A stretch of 64,000 nucleotides of DNA, from the NCBI RefSeq assembly GCF_004016505.1, contig NZ_SACR01000005.1:124001-188000 (forward strand), in the 5' to 3' direction. The stretch comes from Rubrivivax rivuli. GTDB taxonomy: Bacteria > Pseudomonadota > Gammaproteobacteria > Burkholderiales > Burkholderiaceae_C. This document shows positions 14,021 through 21,503 of the stretch, one piece after another. The notes beneath the pieces were generated by a model. It was not told the DNA's origin. It ran no database searches and saw nothing but the letters and a program-made list of their open reading frames with translations. How positions within the stretch are numbered: position 1 is the stretch's first letter; each line of letters starts with the position of its first letter. A program made the translations under genes and the position numbers.

Positions 14021-14506
14021 GGCGGGGACAATTGCGCGTAGGGCATGGCCAGCAAAATCGAAGCGAAGCTTGTCGAGTATCACGAGCTTCGTAACCGGCC
14101 CCAGCTCGCTTCTCCCTTTTCTCCAATTCGTGATCTGGCTTGGTACGACGCCGATGACTTCCGCCAGTTGCTTGTCTTGGGTGATTTTCAACTGCGTCAT
14201 CAGCTGCTCGACCAAAGAAAACCAATCCCACTGAACCCTGTCGTGGGCACCGGCATCTTGATCTACGGTCCGCGGCCTGGAATCGACGCCTTCAGCGGAT
14301 TCAGCCGTACCGGGTGACATAAGCACCTCCGAAGATGCAACGACCATGCCGGAGGTCCCGCCATTGACGACCTTGGCGTATTCCATAATGAGCGCGTGAA
14401 GCGAGTCAGCTGCCGGCAGCAACTTCCCGTCGTCGTCGACAACAAATCCGTCAAAACACTGTCGTCCAGCGTTGTTGAGGATCATTCCAATCAGATTCAC
14501 TTTCAT
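13991..14506 (-). CDS. HTH regulator with unknown N-terminal domain
   Basis: A 171-residue protein. The C-terminal 70 residues hold a CI/Cro-like helix-turn-helix (LKITQDKQLAEVIGVVPSQ and ITNWRKGRSELG). It is related in pattern to the tandem HTH proteins at 12830 and 13133. The N-terminal 100 residues (MKVNLIGMILNNAGRQCFDGF and onward) are not recognised and may be a ligand or partner domain. The 9-base sequence TTGATTTCG at 14583-14591, about 80 bases upstream, equals one arm of the island operator. Start ATG 14506 has no clear ribosome-binding site. Confidence 0.62.
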   Translation of the reverse strand: MKVNLIGMILNNAGRQCFDGFVVDDDGKLLPAADSLHALIMEYAKVVNGGTSGMVVASSEVLMSPGTAESAEGVDSRPRTVDQDAGAHDRVQWDWFSLVEQLMTQLKITQDKQLAEVIGVVPSQITNWRKGRSELGPVTKLVILDKLRFDFAGHALRAIVPALGARSAAQV

Positions 14507-14714
14507 ACAGATCCGGAGACGGGCGTTGCCTTCAGCATTGAAACCGTGAGGGGATCAGCGTCTGGATATGAGGGCATGCCCATTGATTTCGCCTGTGTGT
14601 AAGGCCTGCCGATCCAGCCGCTCGATCTCGGCCAGGATAGTGCAAGACGTTTGGCTCACAACGCCACAAGGGGCGGTGCCACCGAAGGCGCCGATGCTCG
14701 CGAATACTTAGCTC

Positions 14715-15062
14715 TCAGCCTGCTGCACGAGCAGGCGTGCAGGTCTCCGAACTGCTTGTTGGGTCGGCTGACCGCACCACGAGCCGGCCTCGAAGCAAAC
14801 CAGCAAGAAGGTCATCAAGCGGTGAGTACAAGACAGCAGAGAGGAAGAGCCCCAGGCCAGCGGAGGCAAAGGCCAGAACGATCACGGCCGTTGCCCCCAT
14901 CCCAGTGCCAGAGAAGGCCTCGGGCGAAATCGCCTTCATTGCGAGGACGAACGAATTGATGGGCGCGGACGCCATCCACTCGCGGAAGAAGTCGACGGAG
15001 AGTTGCGACATGATCACTGCGGCTGCCAGCAGCCCGACTGCGACGACTCGAATGGCTTTCAC
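14715..15062 (-). CDS. Small membrane protein
   Basis: A 115-residue protein with two probable membrane helices: an N-terminal one (VVAVGLLAAAVIMSQL), which could alternatively be a signal anchor, and a second (AVIVLAFASAGLGLFLSAVLY). A short charged tail follows. The family is not recognised. A plus-strand frame overlaps the same region but has ordinary shadow composition; the hydrophobic pattern and the ATG at 15062 with upstream GGGACC-rich leader favour the minus strand. No functional link to its neighbours is evident. Confidence 0.5.
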   Translation of the reverse strand: MKAIRVVAVGLLAAAVIMSQLSVDFFREWMASAPINSFVLAMKAISPEAFSGTGMGATAVIVLAFASAGLGLFLSAVLYSPLDDLLAGLLRGRLVVRSADPTSSSETCTPARAAG

Positions 15063-15537
15063 TGTGGGTCCCTTCGTTGGAGTTCAAGGCACTGATTTTC
15101 CAAGCGATCCGCCTATAACAATCGAAAAGCTTCGCTGCGCGCTCGCCGCGGCATCGACGGGGTGCCGTCAGCGGCGTTATCCATCTGGCAGCTTCTTTGA
15201 CATGGTGGCGATGCGATTGACTGGCCGGTAGCATTAGTCGCATGACCGACCTTCACCATCGCTGCGAGTTGCCACGCCGGCTGCTTTTAGCTGAGTGCAT
15301 GATTCCCACCGTGAGGATTGATCCAAGCCTTCTGCTGGTGGAAAGTGAGTTCAGGCGCCGGATAGCGTGGGCTGCCGGGAAACTGGAAACTCAGGCAGCG
15401 AGTGGCACCTTCTCAATGAAGGCAAAGGCCCGTATGACGGGACACGCCGCTCGCAGCTCTTCCGGAAGGCAGGCTCAGGCAAGTCAAGGCCATCGCCGAA
15501 GGTTTCGCCGGGCGCTCACTCAACACTGGAGGCACGA
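15063..15537. other. Stretch without a convincing gene
   Basis: This 475-bp stretch lies between the small membrane-protein gene and the hypothetical gene at 15538. Open frames exist (for example 15242-15541 on the plus strand), but their translations are arginine-rich and low in coding character. I see no RNA gene, terminator or clear promoter. It may be a decayed gene remnant. Confidence 0.4.
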
Positions 15538-15840
15538 ATGACAGAGCGAGCAGGCCACACTGTCGACCTTCACGGCTTCGCCCTGAAGGAGTTCCTGGAG
15601 TTCGTCCGAAAGCAAGACCCCTCTTGGCTTGAAGGTGCTCACGTCCGCTGCAGCGACGATGGGCACCAAAGGTCAGGTGTGGTCGAGGGTAAGGTGTGGG
15701 TTGAGGTACTGATGTCCCACAAAACCGCAGAGGCGCTGGCTCGTGTCCTGGCACGAGCTGAGGCGTTCGACGAGAACGAGGCTGATGCCGTCCTCAGTCT
15801 GCGAAAGGCGCTCCGTCTCGGCGAGATAGCCGACGCCTGA
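15538..15840 (+). CDS. Small hypothetical protein
   Basis: A 100-residue acidic protein of unknown function. ATG 15538 is preceded by GGAGG five bases away, which sets the start; the frame is open further upstream but without a site. The sequence is mixed alpha/beta (HTVDLHGFALKEFLEFV, KVWVEVLMSHKTAEALARVLARAEAF) and ends in a helix (DAVLSLRKALRLGEIADA). It has no membrane segment or recognised motif. The gene converges on the Sel1-repeat gene, 39 bp away. Confidence 0.6.
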   Translation: MTERAGHTVDLHGFALKEFLEFVRKQDPSWLEGAHVRCSDDGHQRSGVVEGKVWVEVLMSHKTAEALARVLARAEAFDENEADAVLSLRKALRLGEIADA

Positions 15841-15879
15841 CCATCGCCGTCGGCCGCTGGACGATGCCCACCCCGCAGT

Positions 15880-17268
15880 TCAGCAGGTGCCTGCGTCCCA
15901 GTCGAATCGGTTCGTTACCGGGTTCCACTTCTGCCGCGCCTGGTACTCCACCTGCTTGCCGCTGTCGTAGGTGCGGTAGCAGGTGCTGTTCTCGCACCGA
16001 GTGTTGCAGGTGGTGACCCCTGCCTGGGCAGCAGGTCGAGCCGGGAAGCGGCCGGTGAATGAGGCCTGCGTCAGTTGCATCGAAGGTGGCGCCTGTTCGG
16101 CCATGAGCACCGGCTTGAGCTTGGACCTGCCCATGGCTTGGCCGGGCTTCCACTCGCGTGAGAGTCGTTGTCCCTCGACGACCTGGTCCCGGCTGAGACG
16201 TGCCGCGATCTGCTCGCGTTCGGCCAACGCGTGTTTGTTCGGCTCGTCGGCTGACGCCGCCAGGTTCAGCCAGGCGTAGGCCACGACGGCATCGGCCAGC
16301 ACGCCGACGCCGTCCCTGTAGAGACGGGCGAGGTTGCGCTGCCCATCACCGTCGCCCTGCCGCGCTGACAACTCGTAGAGCCGAGCTGCTTCCAGCGGGT
16401 CCTGGCGCACGCCGAGACCCCGTTCGTAGAGCGTCCCGAGGTTGTTCTGTGCTGTTGCGTGTCCCTGGTCGGCTGCCAGGCGGTACCACTGGGCTGCCTC
16501 CTTCGCGTCCCTCTCAACGCCAGTGCCGTACTCGTAGAGGGTACCCATGCCGAACCGCGCGCCAGCGTTGCCCTGTTCGGATGACTTGCGCCACCACGAG
16601 ACTGAGGCAGTCTGGTCCTTGGCGACACCGATCCCGTTGGCCAACATCCAGCCGTACTCGAACTGGGCCATTGCGTCGCCGCCGGCTGCGGCCTTGCCGA
16701 GCTGTGCGGCGCCGGCCACTTCGTCCTTTTCGATGCCCTGTCCGTAGGCAAACATTTCGCCCAGTCGCCGCTGAGAGGCTGTGTCGCCACCGTCGGCGCC
16801 CTTGCGGAACCACCGCGCCGCAGCCGCTCGATCCTTGCCGACCCCGAGGCCATCGAAGTACATGATGCCGAGCATGCGCTGGGACGCAGCGTCGCCGCCG
16901 TCAGCCGCCTTACTGAACCAGATGGCTGCTGTCTCCAGGCTCTTGGCCACACCGGTGCCGCTCGAATACATCGTTGCCAGATTGAACTGAGCATCGATGT
17001 TGCCGGCCTCTGCGGCGAACTGGTAGAGCCTGATGGCCTTGGTGGCGTCCTTCGGAACGCCGCGCCCATGCGCATACATGACAGCGAGGGTATTGGTCGC
17101 GCCGACATCTCCGGCATCGACCAGCGGCTTCAGCTCCTTCAGCGCTGTCGCGTAGTCACCACTCCGGTACGCAGAAAGTCCGGCGGCCAGATCGGCGGCT
17201 GCAACGCCTGGCCATGTGTAGACGGACGCGGCCAGAACCGCGACGAACAGCAGCTTGTTCCTCGACAT
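15880..17268 (-). CDS. Secreted Sel1-repeat (TPR-like) protein
   Basis: A 462-residue protein with an N-terminal signal peptide (LLFVAVLAASVYTWPGVAAAD). About eight or nine Sel1 repeats of 36 residues follow, each with the A..YxxG.GV..D...A..W..KAA pattern, covering roughly residues 50-345. The C-terminal 90 residues include a Cys-containing segment (CNTRCENSTC) that may form disulfides in the periplasm. Sel1 proteins usually act as solenoid scaffolds or inhibitors in envelope signalling. The gene is transcribed away from the XRE regulator gene at 17398. Confidence 0.88.
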   Translation of the reverse strand: MSRNKLLFVAVLAASVYTWPGVAAADLAAGLSAYRSGDYATALKELKPLVDAGDVGATNTLAVMYAHGRGVPKDATKAIRLYQFAAEAGNIDAQFNLATMYSSGTGVAKSLETAAIWFSKAADGGDAASQRMLGIMYFDGLGVGKDRAAAARWFRKGADGGDTASQRRLGEMFAYGQGIEKDEVAGAAQLGKAAAGGDAMAQFEYGWMLANGIGVAKDQTASVSWWRKSSEQGNAGARFGMGTLYEYGTGVERDAKEAAQWYRLAADQGHATAQNNLGTLYERGLGVRQDPLEAARLYELSARQGDGDGQRNLARLYRDGVGVLADAVVAYAWLNLAASADEPNKHALAEREQIAARLSRDQVVEGQRLSREWKPGQAMGRSKLKPVLMAEQAPPSMQLTQASFTGRFPARPAAQAGVTTCNTRCENSTCYRTYDSGKQVEYQARQKWNPVTNRFDWDAGTC

Positions 17269-17397
17269 CCTTGCTTCCTCCAGGGTCGACGAGAGGGGGC
17301 TCCGACGGCTCTGCGCAGGCGGCGCGCGCCCTCGGTCCCAGAATTGTGACTTAAACGCGGCTGACTCAAAAGCAGCGCGCCGGGAGACTGAACCTCG

Positions 17398-17649
17398 ATG
17401 TCTCCAGGAGCTGCAAACCAGTCAACGAAGCACGCCAGCGCACGGGAAGCACTGGCGGCGAACATCGTCGCTCTCAGGCACGAGAAGGGCTGGTCGCAGG
17501 AGGTCTTGGCGTTCGAGTGCGGACTGCATCGAACCTTTGTCGCTCACGTCGAGAGGTTGTCGCGCAACATCTCGCTGGACAACGTGGAACGGCTTGCCGT
17601 CGCGCTGGGGGTTCAGCCGTACGAGCTGCTGAAGCCTCGAAGCGACTGA
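17398..17649 (+). CDS. XRE-family helix-turn-helix regulator
   Basis: An 83-residue single-domain XRE protein. The HTH spans REALAANIVALRHEKGWSQEVLAF to LHRTFVAHVE, followed by the typical NISLDNVERLAVALGVQPYELLKP tail. It probably represses its own promoter in the 129-bp region shared with the divergent Sel1-repeat gene. It is the last island-type gene before argJ. In many islands such small XRE proteins regulate restriction or toxin genes, but no such gene is adjacent here. Confidence 0.88.
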   Translation: MSPGAANQSTKHASAREALAANIVALRHEKGWSQEVLAFECGLHRTFVAHVERLSRNISLDNVERLAVALGVQPYELLKPRSD

Positions 17650-17985
17650 TGCGGCGGCGTCGTTCCGGGCGAACGACGAAGCGGTTGTCGAAAGGTCAGC
17701 GGCCTGCGAAGGTCTCTACAACCAAGGAAGGAAAGGGGCGCGCGGCTGCCTGCGCCAAGCCTTTGCTTCCATAATGCCGAGAGACACAAGGCACCGATGA
17801 ACCACCTGAGCCTCCCTGCTTGGTTGTTGAGTTCACCTGCTCTCCCTCTCGGGCGCGGGCCAATAGTTCACCTTCGTTCTGGCCATAGTTCAGCCATCCG
17901 ATAATGGCCGGGCCAAGGCGGCTTCAGGCGGGGGCCCTCACTACAATCTGCGGCCCTTGACCGCTGCAGCGCGCTGCCAAACACC
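17650..17985 (+). promoter_or_regulatory. Island/core junction region with probable argJ -10 element
   Basis: No convincing gene lies in these 336 bases. The composition changes here from the island to the GC-rich core. A TACAAT hexamer at 17942-17947, 38 bases before the argJ start, is a good -10 element, with no strong -35. No tRNA gene or flanking direct repeat that would mark an integration site could be seen. Confidence 0.4.
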
Positions 17986-19215
17986 ATGCCTGTGAACCTG
18001 TCGGCCCCCGATCCCCAAAGCCTGTTGCCCGTGCCTGGCGTGCGCATCGGCGTCGCCATGGCGGGTGTGCGCAAGGTCAACCGGCGAGACCTGGTCGTGT
18101 TCGCGCTGGAAGAGGGCAGCGTGGTGGCCGGCGTCTTCACGAGCAACCGCTTCTGCGCGGCCCCCGTGCAACTGTGTCGCGAGCACCTCGCGGCGTCGCC
18201 CGCGGTGCGCGCACTGGTCGTGAACACCGGCAACGCCAACGCCGGCACGGGCGCGGACGGCCTGCAGCGCGCGCGCCGCACCTGCACCGCGCTGGCAGGC
18301 TTGATGGGCCTGCAACCGGCGCAGGTGCTGCCGTTCTCCACTGGCGTGATCATGGAAACGCTGCCGGTCGAACGCATCGAGGCCGGTCTGCCGGCCGCGC
18401 TGGCCGCGCTCAGCGCTTCTGCCTGGGGCGAGGCCGCCGCCGGCATCATGACCACCGACACCCTGCCCAAGGCCGCCTCGCGTCAGGTGCAGGTGGGCGG
18501 GCGTACGGTCACCCTCACCGGCATCAGCAAGGGCGCGGGCATGATCCGCCCGAACATGGCCACGATGCTGGGCTTCCTGGCCATGGACGCGGTGATCGAT
18601 GCCGCCACGCTGCAGGCCCTGGCCCGCCACGCCGCCGATGCCAGCTTCAACCGCATCACCATCGACGGCGACACCTCCACGAACGACAGCTTCGTGCTGA
18701 TGGCCACGCAGCAGGCCGGCCACGCGTGCATCACCTCCCTGGATTCGGCGGATGGGCAGGCCCTGGCTGCCGCCGTGGTGTCGCTGTCGCAAGAGCTGGC
18801 CCAGGCCATCGTGCGCGATGGCGAGGGCGCGACCAAGTTCATCACGGTGCAGGTGCAAGGCGGCCGCGACGCGGCCGAGTGCAAGTTGGCCGCCTACGCC
18901 ATCGCGCACAGCCCCTTGGTCAAGACCGCGTTCTTCGCCAGCGATCCCAACCTCGGGCGCATCCTGGCCGCGGTGGGCTATGCCGGCATCGGCGATCTCG
19001 ACCAGGGCCTGATCGATTTGCACCTGGACGACGTGCACGTCGTGACCCAGGGCGGTCGGCATCCGGCCTACCGCGAAGAAGACGGCCAGCGCGTGATGAA
19101 GCAGGCCGAGATCACGGTGCGCGTGCACCTGCACCGCGGCCCGGCCGAGGCCACGGTGTGGACCTGCGACCTGTCTCACGACTACGTGAGCATCAACGCC
19201 GACTACCGTTCATGA
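17986..19215 (+). CDS. argJ: Bifunctional glutamate N-acetyltransferase/N-acetylglutamate synthase ArgJ
   Basis: A 409-residue cytoplasmic enzyme of arginine biosynthesis. It transfers acetyl from N-acetylornithine to glutamate and, in the bifunctional form, from acetyl-CoA as well. The proenzyme cuts itself before a threonine; the expected site is in [11 protein letters not shown], near residue 192, where Thr becomes the nucleophile of the beta chain. Other conserved parts are [17 protein letters not shown] and DGDTSTNDS. Length and start are normal. An ATG overlapping its stop opens only a ten-codon frame before the MFS gene. Confidence 0.97.
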   Translation: MPVNLSAPDPQSLLPVPGVRIGVAMAGVRKVNRRDLVVFALEEGSVVAGVFTSNRFCAAPVQLCREHLAASPAVRALVVNTGNANAGTGADGLQRARRTCTALAGLMGLQPAQVLPFSTGVIMETLPVERIEAGLPAALAALSASAWGEAAAGIMTTDTLPKAASRQVQVGGRTVTLTGISKGAGMIRPNMATMLGFLAMDAVIDAATLQALARHAADASFNRITIDGDTSTNDSFVLMATQQAGHACITSLDSADGQALAAAVVSLSQELAQAIVRDGEGATKFITVQVQGGRDAAECKLAAYAIAHSPLVKTAFFASDPNLGRILAAVGYAGIGDLDQGLIDLHLDDVHVVTQGGRHPAYREEDGQRVMKQAEITVRVHLHRGPAEATVWTCDLSHDYVSINADYRS

Positions 19216-19254
19216 CGCCCTCCGCCCTGGCGGCGGTGGCCTGAGGGGCTGCCC

Positions 19255-20556
19255 CTGCCCTGGATCCCGAAGCTGCCGGAAGGCGACCTGCTGCGCGACG
19301 CCACCTACCGGCGTCTGTGGCTGTCCATCGTCACCAGTTCCTTCGGCAACCAGGTGATGATGCTCGCGCTGCCGCTGACCGCGGCGGTGCTGCTGCAGGC
19401 CACCCCCACGCAGATGGGGCTGCTGACGGCCATCGAGCTGCTGCCTTTCCTGCTGTTCTCGCTGCCCAGCGGGGTGTGGCTGGACCGCGTGCGCAAGCTG
19501 CCGGTCTATGTGGCAGGAGAAAGCGCCATTGCCTTGGCCGCGGCCAGCGTGCCCCTGGCCTGGTGGCTGGGCTGGCTGAACATGGGCTGGCTCTATGTGG
19601 TGGGCTTCATGCTGGGCGCCGTGCACACGGTGGCCGGCACGGCCGCGCAGGTGGTGCTGACGCAAGTGGTGGCGCGCGACCGCCTGGTGGAGGCCCACGC
19701 CAAGAACGCGCTCGCCACCTCGGGGGCCGAGGTGGTGGGCCCGGGCCTGGCCGGTGCGCTGATCCGCATCTTCGGCGCGCCGCTGGCGCTGCTGGTGAAC
19801 GCGGTGCTGCTGTTGAGTTCGGCGCTCATCCTGCGTGGCATCGCGATCACCGAACGGCGCGAGCCGCGCCCGCCGGGCCACTTCTGGCGCGACCTGGCCG
19901 TGGGCCTGCGCTTCGTCACCGGCACGCGGCTGCTGCTGACGCTGGGCGTGCTGATGGCCGTCTGGCAGATGTGCCACTACGCCGCGGTGACGGTGCAGAT
20001 CCTCTTCGCGACGCGCACGCTGGGCCTGAGCGAACACGCGGTGGGCCTGTGCTACATGGGTATGGGCGTGGGCACCATCACCGGCAGCGTGCTGGGCCGG
20101 CGTGTGAGCGACCGCATCGGCCCCGGGCCTTGCCTGGTGGTGGGCTACGCCATCTGCGGCCTGGGCTGGTTGCTGCTGGCGGTGGCGCCGGCCAACGCCT
20201 GGGGGGTGGCGGCGTTTGCGCTGATGCTGATGAGCTTCACCACCGGTGCCGTGTTCATCTTCATCAACTTCCTGGCCTTGCGCCAGGCAGTGACGCCCGA
20301 GCCCCTGCTCGGCCGCATGACGAGCACGATGCGCTGGATCACGCTGCTGGCGGCGGCCCCCGGTGCTTTGCTGGGTGGCTGGCTGGGCGATCACTTCGGG
20401 CTGCGTGCCGCACTGGCCTTCGCCGGCGGTGTCTCGATGCTGCTGGTGCTGGTGGCCTGGCGCATGCCGCTCATCCGAGAACTGAAAGCCCTGCCCGAGC
20501 AGGAGCGTGAATCGGAGTGGCTGGGGCTGGAGGCCGAGGTGCGCCGGCCGGATTGA
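19255..20556 (+). CDS. MFS transporter (EntS-like), probable CTG start
   Basis: A 12-helix major facilitator protein. After a short N-terminus (PWIPKLPEGDLLRDATYRRLW) come TM1 (VTSSFGNQVMMLALPLTAAVL) and the motif A-like loop WLDRVRKLPV. The frame is open back to the argJ stop but holds no ATG, GTG or TTG before GTG 19354, which would delete half of TM1. CTG 19255 has GAGGGG six bases upstream and would give 433 residues, so I infer a CTG start. A sequencing error or a frameshift from the ATG at 19212 are alternatives. The substrate is not predictable; relatives export siderophores or drugs. Confidence 0.82.
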   Translation: MPWIPKLPEGDLLRDATYRRLWLSIVTSSFGNQVMMLALPLTAAVLLQATPTQMGLLTAIELLPFLLFSLPSGVWLDRVRKLPVYVAGESAIALAAASVPLAWWLGWLNMGWLYVVGFMLGAVHTVAGTAAQVVLTQVVARDRLVEAHAKNALATSGAEVVGPGLAGALIRIFGAPLALLVNAVLLLSSALILRGIAITERREPRPPGHFWRDLAVGLRFVTGTRLLLTLGVLMAVWQMCHYAAVTVQILFATRTLGLSEHAVGLCYMGMGVGTITGSVLGRRVSDRIGPGPCLVVGYAICGLGWLLLAVAPANAWGVAAFALMLMSFTTGAVFIFINFLALRQAVTPEPLLGRMTSTMRWITLLAAAPGALLGGWLGDHFGLRAALAFAGGVSMLLVLVAWRMPLIRELKALPEQERESEWLGLEAEVRRPD

Positions 20557-20577
20557 GCGCGGCGCGGCTGGCGTGGG

Positions 20578-21333
20578 TCAGCGGCCGGGGAGCAGCGGCT
20601 CGTCGGGGTGATGCCGGTCGACGGCGTCGGTGATCAACCCGTCCACGCCCAGCGCCTGGAGGCGCTGCACATCGGCGTCTTCGTTCACCGTGTAGCAAAG
20701 CGCACGCAGGCCGGCCGCGTGCAGTGCGGTGCACAGGGCGCCATCCATCAAGCGGTGCTGGGTCACCACGGCGACGCAAGCCAGCGCCTGCGCGCGTGCC
20801 ACCGGCTCCTTGGGCAGGGTGTCGAGCAGCAGCGCGCGAGGCAGGGCGGGACTGGTGGCTTGCGCGGCCTGCAGGGCCACCTCGGAGAACGAACTCAGCA
20901 GGGGCGGCACGGCGGCACCGGCCCACAACTTGGCGCAGGCGGCGGCCACGGCCGCGCCGGTGGTGGCTTCGGTGCCCGGCGTGGGCTTGATCTCGACGTT
21001 GAGCGCGCACCCTTGCGCTTGCACCCAGGCGGCCACCTCGGCCAGCCTGGGCAGGCGCTCACCGGCAAAGTAGGGGCCGTGCCAGCGGCCGGCATCCAGC
21101 AGGGCCAGTTCGCCCCAAGGGCGGTCGCCAGCCCGACCCTGGCCGTTGGTGGTGCGCTCCAGCGTCGCGTCATGCAGCAGGAAGGGCACGCCATCGGCGC
21201 TGAGCTTCACGTCGCATTCGAAGGCACGGTAGCCGTGGGCCGCGCCCAGCCGGAAGGCGGCCAGCGTGTTCTCGGGCGCCAGCTTGCCGGCGCCTCGGTG
21301 CGCCAGCCAGCGGGGATAGGGCCAGGGGGGCAT
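20578..21333 (-). CDS. ugpQ: Glycerophosphodiester phosphodiesterase
   Basis: A 251-residue GDPD-family TIM-barrel enzyme that hydrolyses glycerophosphodiesters to glycerol-3-phosphate and an alcohol. It has the signature HRG at the N-terminus (LAHRGAGKLAPENTLAAF), then ECDVKLSADGVPFLLHDATLERTTNG with the metal-binding Glu/Asp and His, and NVEIKP. It lacks a signal peptide, so it is the cytoplasmic UgpQ type. ATG 21333 is chosen because the HRG motif begins 11 residues later; the longer open frame runs antisense into the next gene. It converges with the MFS gene and diverges from the FAD oxidoreductase. Confidence 0.93.
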   Translation of the reverse strand: MPPWPYPRWLAHRGAGKLAPENTLAAFRLGAAHGYRAFECDVKLSADGVPFLLHDATLERTTNGQGRAGDRPWGELALLDAGRWHGPYFAGERLPRLAEVAAWVQAQGCALNVEIKPTPGTEATTGAAVAAACAKLWAGAAVPPLLSSFSEVALQAAQATSPALPRALLLDTLPKEPVARAQALACVAVVTQHRLMDGALCTALHAAGLRALCYTVNEDADVQRLQALGVDGLITDAVDRHHPDEPLLPGR

Positions 21334-21503
21334 GACGGCATTCTCGCGCCGGGCCCGGGTCAGCGGGCGGCCGGCCTGCGTGGGTTTGCAGCGGGCGCCC
21401 GGGCGCCGGCGGCAGGTTTTGGGAGAATCCGAGCGTCTGCCCCAGGCGGGTGTCGCCTGCGCCTCGTTTGCGCTGCTGTCGCGCCCGCCCTCTCGAAAGC
21501 TCC

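Noticed and set aside
15242..15541. Plus-strand open frame of 99 codons
   Set aside because: Arginine-rich, no ribosome-binding site, no motif; treated as non-coding.
17650..17985. tRNA or attachment site at the island/argJ junction
   Set aside because: No cloverleaf-forming sequence and no direct repeat could be found by eye.
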